Of a stretch of 6,035 nt of DNA, positions 1 through 6,035 are shown in pieces (the stretch's first letter is position 1; every line of letters begins with the position of its first letter). The stretch covers positions 1 through 6,035 of the forward strand of contig CAJXHR010000046.1 in NCBI GenBank assembly GCA_913054525.1, written 5' to 3'. The notes under the pieces are model-generated. The model did not search any database, was not told where the DNA came from, and was given only the letters and a program-made list of their open reading frames with translations. The DNA is from an uncultured bacterium (GTDB lineage Bacteria > Patescibacteriota > Minisyncoccia > Spechtbacterales > HO2-43-30). The position numbers were made by a program, and so were the translations under genes.

Positions 1-1
1 A

Positions 2-1399
2 AAAGAAGAAATTAAAAAGATCGAAAGCATCATTATAGAATATCCGTTTTTTGAGATAAGCGAGGTGTTGCGCAGGGGATATCACCCGGATATTTCCTTT
101 TCGTATGTTCTCGGCTATACGGGAGAGGTAACCGCGTCCGATTTACTTTTTAAGGAGTATTCGCGGGGTGAGCGTGTAGGCAAGGCAGGCGTAGAGGCGT
201 TTTATGACGATGCCTTGCGCGGGGAGCCGGGAATTCTCATAAAGGAGATCGACTCCACCGGAAATGTTTTGGGCCAGGAATTGAGCAAAGAGCCGCGTCG
301 CGGAGTGGATATTACCCTTCATGTAAATGAAGAGCTTCAAAGCAGAGTCCATGAAATTTTAAAAAAGCACGCGAGAGTTCTTGACGTTGATCACGCCGTA
401 GCTGTGCTTATGGATCCGCGGGATGGGAGAGTAGTAAGTATCATAAGCATGCCGGGGTTCGATTCGAATCTATTTGAGCGGGGTATAACTCAAGGCGAGT
501 TTGAGGAACTGGTCAACGATCCCAAAAGGCCTCTGTTCAATAGGGCCATAGCGGGCGAATATCCCAGCGGTTCCACAATAAAGCCAATTATCGCGGTAGC
601 GGCTTTGGAGGAAGAGCTTGTGACCCCCGAATTCCTTGTCTATAGCGCCGGGGCGATAGAGGTGCGAAGCGTGTACAATGCTGATGTTGTATACGAGTTT
701 AAGGATTGGAAGGCGCATGGCTGGACTGATATGCGCAAAGCCATTGCCGACTCTGTGAATGTATATTTTTATACGATTGGCGGGGGGTATAAAGGTCAAG
801 AGGGGCTGGGCATACGCAATATAGAGAAATATCTAAAAAAGTTTAACTGGGGAGAGAAGACCGGTATTGATTTGCCCGGCGAGCAAAGTGGGCTTATTCC
901 TACGCCAAAATGGAAAAAGGAGACAAAAGGGGAAAACTGGTATATCGGAGACACGTACCTGGCGTCTATCGGGCAAGGCGATATTCTTGCAACACCTCTC
1001 CAGATCGCCGTATCTACGGTAGTATTTGCGAATAAAGGAACTATTTTTTCGCCAAGAGTTGCTTCAATGATCGGAGAAGAGCGGATTGTGCCAAAGATTA
1101 TAAATAAAGATTTTAGCGATCAAAAAAATATTGAAGTCGTGCGGGAGGGGATGCGGAGAATGGTGGAGTCGGGATCGGGTGTGTTTCTTGCGGATTTTCC
1201 ATATGAGATTGCCGGAAAAACGGGTACCGCCCAGACCGGGCGCGCGCGGAATCACGCCTGGTTTACCGGTTTTGCGCCGTATGATGACGCGGAAATTGTT
1301 GTGACCGTCCTTTTTGAAGAGGGCGAAAAGAGCGATTATGCTGTGCGCGCCGCAAAGGAAATATTCGAGGCTTACTTTGATATTTATCCCCAGGGATAG
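2..1399 (+). CDS. mrdA: Penicillin-binding protein 2 (peptidoglycan D,D-transpeptidase), 3' part; 5' end outside window
   Basis: The reading frame is open from base 2, so the gene begins upstream; the GTG at 65 is internal because the preceding in-frame residues (ending YPFFEISEV) continue the conserved PBP2 stretch that leads into VLGYTGEV. Counting residues from that GTG, the transpeptidase signatures are complete: active-site serine in STIK (S170-K173, preceded by YPSG), SVN (230-232) and KTGTA (385-389). Class B PBPs of this family cross-link peptidoglycan stem peptides outside the membrane, and PBP2 works with RodA and MreB in cell-wall elongation. The N-terminal membrane anchor and most of the pedestal domain lie outside the window, so neither can be checked. 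FtsI-type PBP3 is the alternative, but the GYTG motif, the PLFNRAI-YPSGSTIKP block and the WFTGFAP tail fit PBP2 better. The gene ends with TAG, five bases short of the next promoter. Confidence 0.88.
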   Translation, partial: KEEIKKIESIIIEYPFFEISEVLRRGYHPDISFSYVLGYTGEVTASDLLFKEYSRGERVGKAGVEAFYDDALRGEPGILIKEIDSTGNVLGQELSKEPRRGVDITLHVNEELQSRVHEILKKHARVLDVDHAVAVLMDPRDGRVVSIISMPGFDSNLFERGITQGEFEELVNDPKRPLFNRAIAGEYPSGSTIKPIIAVAALEEELVTPEFLVYSAGAIEVRSVYNADVVYEFKDWKAHGWTDMRKAIADSVNVYFYTIGGGYKGQEGLGIRNIEKYLKKFNWGEKTGIDLPGEQSGLIPTPKWKKETKGENWYIGDTYLASIGQGDILATPLQIAVSTVVFANKGTIFSPRVASMIGEERIVPKIINKDFSDQKNIEVVREGMRRMVESGSGVFLADFPYEIAGKTGTAQTGRARNHAWFTGFAPYDDAEIVVTVLFEEGEKSDYAVRAAKEIFEAYFDIYPQG

Positions 1400-1403
1400 C
1401 ATA

Positions 1404-1432
1404 TTGACACATGTCTCTTTATAAATAATAAT
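1404..1432 (+). promoter_or_regulatory. Sigma70-type promoter for the greA-lysS block
   Basis: A perfect -35 box TTGACA (1404-1409) is followed by a 17-bp spacer and AATAAT (1427-1432), five of six matches to TATAAT. It starts just after the PBP2 stop codon and fills most of the 52-58 bp gap before greA. Transcription would start near 1439-1440, leaving a leader of only about 18 bases before the ATG at 1458. No operator-like inverted repeat is visible here, so constitutive expression is the simplest inference. Confidence 0.65.
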
Positions 1433-1457
1433 TGATGCGTACTATTAATTCTTGGCG

Positions 1458-1922
1458 ATGGAGAGAGAGTTTATAACCAAAAGGGGCCTTAATAAGCTGA
1501 ATAAGGAACTTGAAGTTCTGGTAAAGATAAAAAGGCCGCAAATTGCAGAGAAAATAAGGGAGGCTGTGTCTTTCGGCGATATCACCGAAAACGCGGAATA
1601 TGCCGAGGCGAAAGACGAACAGGCATTTATAGAGGGCAGAATTATGGAAATAGAAGGAACACTGCGCACGGTCATGGTCGTAGAGCCGGTAGTCGGCAGG
1701 ACCGTTTCAACCGCTCAGATTGGCTGCGCAGTTGGGCTATCCGCGGGCGCGCAGCGTAAAAACTTTATTATAGTCGGCAAAGGAGAGAGCAATCCTTCAA
1801 AGAATGAGGTTTCTTCGGACTCTCCCGTGGGCCAGGCAATGCTTGGAAAAAAAATAGGCGACCGTATAATGGTATCCACACCAGGCGGAAACAAGCAATA
1901 TAAGATTGTAAAAATCGCGTAA
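1458..1922 (+). CDS. greA: Transcription elongation factor GreA
   Basis: The 154-residue product matches the usual GreA length (about 157). GreA enters the secondary channel of RNA polymerase and stimulates cleavage of backtracked RNA, rescuing stalled complexes. The N-terminal coiled-coil hairpin (about 1-75) carries the tip motif GDITENAEY, with D41 and E44 matching the acidic pair that supports the catalytic metal, followed by the typical KDEQAFIEGRI helix. The C-terminal FKBP-like domain (about 78-154) contains DSPVGQAMLGKKIGD and TPGG. ATG at 1458 is preferred; an in-frame TTG at 1452 would add only two residues, and neither has a Shine-Dalgarno sequence. The last base of its TAA stop is the A of the lysS start codon (TAATG), suggesting translational coupling. 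GreB is less likely because the hairpin tip and context are GreA-like. Confidence 0.95.
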   Translation: MEREFITKRGLNKLNKELEVLVKIKRPQIAEKIREAVSFGDITENAEYAEAKDEQAFIEGRIMEIEGTLRTVMVVEPVVGRTVSTAQIGCAVGLSAGAQRKNFIIVGKGESNPSKNEVSSDSPVGQAMLGKKIGDRIMVSTPGGNKQYKIVKIA

Positions 1923-3382
1923 TGGCACTAATAGATATAAGAAAAAATAGGATAAAGAAGAGGTCTAATCTCAAAACCCAAAAGAAAGACCCCTATCCCA
2001 TATACCTCAAGCGTACGTGCAGTGCGGCGGATACTCATAAAAATTTTGAAAAATTCGCAAGCGCGGAGAAAACGATTGTATTAGTCGGCAGGATGATGAC
2101 TCTTCGCGAGCACGGCGGCTCTGCATTTTTTGATCTTCGTGACGGAGGCGGTGATTTTCAAATATATGCGAAGAAAGATACGCTCGGCGACAAGGCGTAC
2201 AATGAGTTTCTGGAATATTTTGATATAGGCGACTTTGTTGAGGCGACAGGTGTTTTATTCAAAACAAAAAAAGGAGAGGAGACGCTTGAACTGCAAAGCT
2301 TTAAGATGCTCACAAAATCTCTTCTGCCTCTTCCCGAAAAGTGGCACGGCTTAACTGATGTGGAGGAAAGGTACCGAAAGCGGTACCTCGACCTTTTGAT
2401 GAACGATGAGGTGAGTAAAATTTTCAGGACGCGCAGTCGCATAATTGCCTCAACGCGCGAATTTTTGCATAAAGAGGGCTTCATGGAGGTGGAAACATCC
2501 ATGCTTCAGCCAATCCCAGGAGGCGCGTCCGCCCGCCCTTTCAAAACGCATCTTAAGGCCCTTGATATGGATTTATACCTTCGTGTCGCTCCGGAGCTCG
2601 ATCTTAAAAAGCTTCTTGTAGGAGGCTTTGAGAAGGTGTTTGAAATAGGCCGGTCGTTTCGCAACGAGGGCATGGACCACATGCACAATCCGGAATTTAC
2701 CTCGCTTGAGTTTTACTGGGCGTATTCTGACTATAAAGAAGTCATGAAGTTTTCCGAAAAGCTGTTTGTCCATATATTTAAGGCAATAGGCGTATATCCG
2801 AAACTAGAGAACGAGGGTAAATCCATAAATTTGAAACCGCCATGGCCCCGGGTGGAGTTTACCGTGCTTTTTCAAAAGTATTTGGATATCGATTATGAAT
2901 CATTAGATAGAGATGCACTTGTGGATAGGGCGATGAAGCTTGGCATAAATATTGAAAAGCATTTAAACAAAGGGCAAGTCGCAGATCTTATTTACAAAAA
3001 AGCAATTCGTCCAAAGATTCTTGAGCCGACTTTTGTGATTCACCACCCGACTGAGCTTGCGCCTCTTGCAAAGCCGCTTCCCGACAATCCAAAATACGAT
3101 GCCCGTTTTCAGCTTATAATTAACGGCTGGGAAGTGGTAAACGCTTTTTCCGAGCTTAACGACCCCGTACTTCAGAGAGAGTTTTTTGAGGAGCAGGAGA
3201 AGCAACGGGTAGACGGCGACGAAGAGGCCCAGCGGCTGGACGAGACGTTTCTGGAGGCGCTTGAATACGGCATGCCTCCCGCGGCCGGTTTCGCGTTCGG
3301 CGTGGATCGCTTGACGGCATTGCTTACAAATTCTCATTCTCTCCGGGAAGTCATTCTATTCCCGACAATGCGTCAAAAATGA
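1922..3382 (+). CDS. lysS: Lysyl-tRNA synthetase, class II
   Basis: The 486-residue product has the class IIb LysRS architecture. It charges tRNA-Lys with lysine in the cytoplasm. An N-terminal OB-fold anticodon-binding domain spans about 50-130 (TIVLVGRMMTLREHG, FFDLRDG). The linker LPEKWHGLTDVEERYRKRYLDL is the standard LysRS signature. The catalytic domain follows: motif 1 around 186-194 (GFMEVETSM) and IPGGASARPFKTH; motif 2 FRNEG (246-250) with HNPEFT (255-260); then AFSELNDP (408-415), GDEEAQ, and motif 3 near 449-465 ending FGVDRL, followed by LREVILFPTMR. Unusual points: Ser193 replaces the near-invariant motif 1 proline, Asp227 stands where APELYLK normally has Tyr, and motif 3 has Ala458 at a usual Gly. 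The frame is otherwise intact. The start overlaps the greA stop by one base; the end overlaps the next gene as ATGA. Confidence 0.96.
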   Translation: MALIDIRKNRIKKRSNLKTQKKDPYPIYLKRTCSAADTHKNFEKFASAEKTIVLVGRMMTLREHGGSAFFDLRDGGGDFQIYAKKDTLGDKAYNEFLEYFDIGDFVEATGVLFKTKKGEETLELQSFKMLTKSLLPLPEKWHGLTDVEERYRKRYLDLLMNDEVSKIFRTRSRIIASTREFLHKEGFMEVETSMLQPIPGGASARPFKTHLKALDMDLYLRVAPELDLKKLLVGGFEKVFEIGRSFRNEGMDHMHNPEFTSLEFYWAYSDYKEVMKFSEKLFVHIFKAIGVYPKLENEGKSINLKPPWPRVEFTVLFQKYLDIDYESLDRDALVDRAMKLGINIEKHLNKGQVADLIYKKAIRPKILEPTFVIHHPTELAPLAKPLPDNPKYDARFQLIINGWEVVNAFSELNDPVLQREFFEEQEKQRVDGDEEAQRLDETFLEALEYGMPPAAGFAFGVDRLTALLTNSHSLREVILFPTMRQK

Positions 3383-3831
3383 GAGCTCGCGAATATAAAA
3401 TTGTTGTCGTAAGCGGAGGGCTGGATCCACTGCACGTTGGGCATGTGCGGCTTTTTGAAAGCGCAAAGAAACTTGGCGATGAGCTTGTGGTAATTCTGAA
3501 CAACGACAACTGGCTGCGTAAGAAAAAGGAATATGTTTTTATGCCCCAGCGTGAGCGCAAGGAAATAATAGAGGCGCTTGCGTGCGTGGACAGGGTGGTG
3601 TTGAGCAGTCATAAACGCAATGCGCAAGATATGAGCGTATGCGCCGAGCTTGAAAAAATAAAACCGGATATTTTTGCAAACGGCGGAGACAGGACAAGTA
3701 AAAATATTCCGGAAATTGCGGTGTGCAAAAAAATCGGTTGTAAAATGGTCTTTGGAGTAGGCAGTGGCGGCAAAGTCCAGTCCAGCTCCTGGCTGCTGGA
3801 TAAGTATATAAAGCGCTATGCAAAAAAGTAA
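3379..3831 (+). CDS. Small cytidylyltransferase-like (HxGH) nucleotidyltransferase, substrate unknown
   Basis: This 150-residue protein consists of a single Rossmann-like nucleotidyltransferase domain. Visible motifs are the N-terminal GGLDPLHVGHVRL, with the H19-x-G-H22 nucleotide-binding signature; a helix-rich middle with PQRERKEII; NGGDR (101-105); NIPE; and near the end GGKVQSSSWLL (130-140), matching the position of the ISSTxxI-type phosphate-binding motif. Such enzymes transfer AMP or CMP from a nucleoside triphosphate to a phosphorylated substrate, releasing pyrophosphate. The closest familiar groups are the RfaE C-terminal heptose-1-phosphate adenylyltransferase domain, TagD glycerol-3-phosphate cytidylyltransferase and archaeal RibL-type FAD synthetase. 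I cannot tell which substrate is used, and no sugar-kinase or lipid gene sits nearby to guide this. Its ATG overlaps the lysS stop (ATGA), and its 3' end overlaps the next gene by 14 bases, so it probably depends on coupled translation. Confidence 0.85.
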   Translation: MRAREYKIVVVSGGLDPLHVGHVRLFESAKKLGDELVVILNNDNWLRKKKEYVFMPQRERKEIIEALACVDRVVLSSHKRNAQDMSVCAELEKIKPDIFANGGDRTSKNIPEIAVCKKIGCKMVFGVGSGGKVQSSSWLLDKYIKRYAKK

Positions 3832-4372
3832 AAAACTTTATTTCATAACCAGCAATAAGACCAAGTTTGAGGAAGCGCAGGAAATTTTGGGCGATATTGA
3901 GCTTGAGCAGTTTGATATTGACTTGCCCGAGATACAGGAAATTGACGCTCGCAAAGTTGTGCGGGCGAAGCTTGAGGCGGCCCTTGCGCACCACGAAGGC
4001 CCATTTATTGTGGACGATGTTTCGGTGCGATGGGAGGCGCTAAACGGACTACCCGGACCTTTTATAAAATGGTTTTTGAAATCGTTTTCATTGGAAGAGA
4101 TACACGCTATGCTTGAAAAGCTCGGCAATACCGCGACAGAAGTATCATTGCTCATAGGGTATGCCAAAAACAAAGATGACATTCATTTTTTTGAGGGGCA
4201 GGTTACGGGGGAGATTGTAGCTCCGAGAGGCGAATATTTTGGATGGGATCCGATTTTTCAGCCGGAAGGGCATGATAAGACATATGCAGAAATGTCTAGA
4301 GAAGAGAAAAACAAGATAAGCCACAGGCGCCTCGCCCTCGATAAACTTAAAGAATTTTTGGGATTGTTGTGA
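3818..4372 (+). CDS. HAM1/RdgB-type non-canonical purine NTP pyrophosphatase
   Basis: The 184-residue length fits the ITPase/HAM1 family, which hydrolyses dITP, ITP and XTP to monophosphates plus pyrophosphate and keeps deaminated purines out of nucleic acids. Family motifs in order: FITSNKTKFEEAQEIL near the N terminus (the SNxxK substrate loop), IVDDVSV (64-70, with D67 in the place of the catalytic Asp), ALNGLPGPFIKWFL (74-87), GEYFGWDPIFQPEG (138-151), TYAEMSREEKNKISHRRLAL (155-174). The SHR triad (168-170) recognises the base. The family usually has ED-T/S-G/S-L where this protein has DDVSV, a mild divergence. The ATG at 3818 places the first beta strand (KLYFITSN) directly after the start, supporting it despite a 14-base overlap with the upstream gene. 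It is the last gene of the greA block. No clear terminator with a T-run follows its TGA. Confidence 0.93.
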   Translation: MQKSKKLYFITSNKTKFEEAQEILGDIELEQFDIDLPEIQEIDARKVVRAKLEAALAHHEGPFIVDDVSVRWEALNGLPGPFIKWFLKSFSLEEIHAMLEKLGNTATEVSLLIGYAKNKDDIHFFEGQVTGEIVAPRGEYFGWDPIFQPEGHDKTYAEMSREEKNKISHRRLALDKLKEFLGLL

Positions 4373-4380
4373 GTTTTGGA

Positions 4381-4407
4381 TTATCACTCTTGACAATAGA
4401 TTGATAA
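4381..4407 (+). promoter_or_regulatory. CIRCE-like inverted repeat, predicted HrcA operator
   Basis: The arms TTATCACTC (4381-4389) and GATTGATAA (4399-4407) are separated by exactly nine bases. The CIRCE consensus is TTAGCACTC-N9-GAGTGCTAA; the left arm matches 8 of 9 and the right arm 7 of 9. The arms also complement each other at eight of nine positions, so the G-to-T change on the left is matched by a compensating C-to-A change on the right. It lies 18 bases upstream of hrcA, the normal position for HrcA autoregulation. Confidence 0.85.
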
Positions 4408-4418
4408 TTTTTTAGTAT
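4390..4418 (+). promoter_or_regulatory. Promoter of the hrcA-grpE-dnaK operon
   Basis: A perfect TTGACA (4390-4395) lies inside the nine-base loop of the CIRCE element. A 17-bp spacer leads to TAGTAT (4413-4418), a weaker -10 box with four of six matches. Transcription would begin around 4425-4426, at the GTG start codon itself. HrcA bound to CIRCE would cover the -35 box, which gives a direct repression mechanism. Confidence 0.62.
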
Positions 4419-4425
4419 AGATACA

Positions 4426-5094
4426 GTGCTTACAGAAAGGCAATCTCAAATTTTAAACGCGATTGTAGATGAATACATACATACGGCACTGCCCGTCAGC
4501 TCCGGCATGGTTTTTGACAAGGGGATTTTTGATGTAAGCTGTCCGACCATACGAAACGAAATGGCAGACCTTACTGGCATGGGATATCTTGCCCAGCCCC
4601 ACACCTCTGCCGGTCGCGTGCCCACAGAGAAGGGGTACCGTCTTTTTGTGGACATACTTATTAGCGAAGGAAGTGCTGCAGGCAGTGTAAAGCGCGACAG
4701 CGCGAATAAGAAATCTTCCATATCCGGGGAAAAAATTATGGATAAGGCGCGCAGGGTTTCGCGGGATACAAATGATCTTGTAATTTTTGTAGATGAAGAG
4801 GATGGCGAGGTAAAATATTTTGGACTTAGAAAAGTTTTTGAAAACCCCGAATTTAAAACACACGCGGCAGTTGTGTCCATGCTCGGGGAGCTGGAGCGAT
4901 TTGAGGATTATGTCGAGGCTGTCGAAAAGTATTTGGCTCGGGACCTTGAAATTTTTATTGGCAGCGAGAATCCATTTTTTGAAAACACTGAGTATAGTAT
5001 GATTTCCGCACGAATTAACAATAACATTATCGCTGTTCTTGGCCCGATGAGGATGGATTATAAAATAAACCTTTCGCTGCTTGAGCGAATTTAG
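4426..5094 (+). CDS. hrcA: Heat-inducible transcription repressor HrcA, short form
   Basis: HrcA binds CIRCE operators as a dimer and represses chaperone genes. The N-terminal winged helix (about 1-75) is clear: LTERQSQILNAIVDEY, then SCPTIRNEMADL in the recognition helix region, then QPHTSAGRVPTEKGYRLFVD. The C-terminal part retains YFGLRKVFENPEF, IFIGSEN and AVLGPMRMDYKI, typical of the effector domain. The protein has only 222 residues against about 340 in typical HrcA. The segment between VSRDTNDLVIF (111-121) and FGLRKVFENPEF (132-143), which in other HrcA proteins contains much of the GAF-like domain and the inserted dimerising domain, is almost absent. Residues 80-105 form a Ser/Lys-rich linker. 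GTG at 4426 is chosen because family homology begins at the following residue and no alternative start fits; there is no Shine-Dalgarno sequence. It heads the operon with its own operator upstream and grpE four bases downstream. Confidence 0.92.
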   Translation: MLTERQSQILNAIVDEYIHTALPVSSGMVFDKGIFDVSCPTIRNEMADLTGMGYLAQPHTSAGRVPTEKGYRLFVDILISEGSAAGSVKRDSANKKSSISGEKIMDKARRVSRDTNDLVIFVDEEDGEVKYFGLRKVFENPEFKTHAAVVSMLGELERFEDYVEAVEKYLARDLEIFIGSENPFFENTEYSMISARINNNIIAVLGPMRMDYKINLSLLERI

Positions 5095-5098
5095 AGTT

Positions 5099-6035
<937 letters not shown>

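Noticed and set aside
1385..1398. Inverted repeat TATCCC-CA-GGGATA at the end of the PBP2 gene, considered as a terminator
   Set aside because: The loop would be only two bases, or the stem about five base pairs with a larger loop, and no T-run follows; too weak to call.
1452..1457. TTG at 1452 as the greA start
   Set aside because: It adds only two residues, has no ribosome binding site, and an ATG follows at 1458 with the expected GreA N terminus.
2367..2384. Two GGTACC palindromes close together in lysS
   Set aside because: They encode the conserved RYRKRY of the LysRS linker, so protein constraint explains them.
3539..3994. A 151-codon open frame on the - strand spanning the nucleotidyltransferase/HAM1 junction
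   Set aside because: It crosses two real genes with intact family motifs and encodes low-complexity, Arg/Leu/Phe-rich protein with no known motif.
5081..5098. TTG at 5081 as the grpE start, overlapping hrcA by 14 bases
   Set aside because: The extra six residues are the hrcA tail read in another frame, GrpE N termini are variable, and the ATG at 5099 gives a normal four-base intergenic spacing.

Overview
This window is a compact, gene-dense stretch of housekeeping DNA. All eight genes are on the + strand, and the gene order, protein lengths and sequence style suggest a small-genome bacterium of the Candidate Phyla Radiation (Patescibacteria, most likely a parcubacterial lineage). The assignment is inference: it rests on the short divergent versions of universal proteins, near-zero intergenic space, lack of Shine-Dalgarno sequences at every start, and a shortened HrcA. 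TGA is used as a stop (lysS and the NTP pyrophosphatase end with it), so code 11 fits and the TGA=Gly code of Gracilibacteria/Absconditabacteria does not.

Layout. (1) Positions 2-1399: 3' part of a penicillin-binding protein 2 gene (mrdA-like) entering from the left, with the whole transpeptidase domain. (2) A good sigma70-type promoter at 1404-1432 opens a four-gene block with overlapping or touching ends: greA (transcript cleavage factor), lysS (class II lysyl-tRNA synthetase), a small HxGH nucleotidyltransferase of unknown substrate, and a HAM1/RdgB-type NTP pyrophosphatase (ending at 4372). (3) A 53-bp gap holds a promoter whose -35 box lies in the loop of a CIRCE-like inverted repeat, the HrcA operator. 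(4) The heat-shock operon follows: hrcA (short form), grpE, and the first 120 codons of dnaK, which runs off the right edge.

How it works together. The first block joins transcription fidelity (GreA), translation (LysRS) and nucleotide-pool cleaning (HAM1). The second is a classical autoregulated chaperone operon: HrcA should bind the CIRCE element, shut off its own promoter, and release it on heat stress, giving GrpE (nucleotide exchange factor) and DnaK (Hsp70).

I see no mobile element, CRISPR, tRNA/rRNA or defence system, and nothing that amounts to a new multi-gene system. The points worth a second look are the CIRCE/-35 overlap with a probably leaderless hrcA mRNA, the internally shortened HrcA, a perfect GC-rich hairpin inside the 5' end of grpE, and unusual residues at conserved positions of LysRS. 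No stretch longer than about 60 bases lacks a gene.
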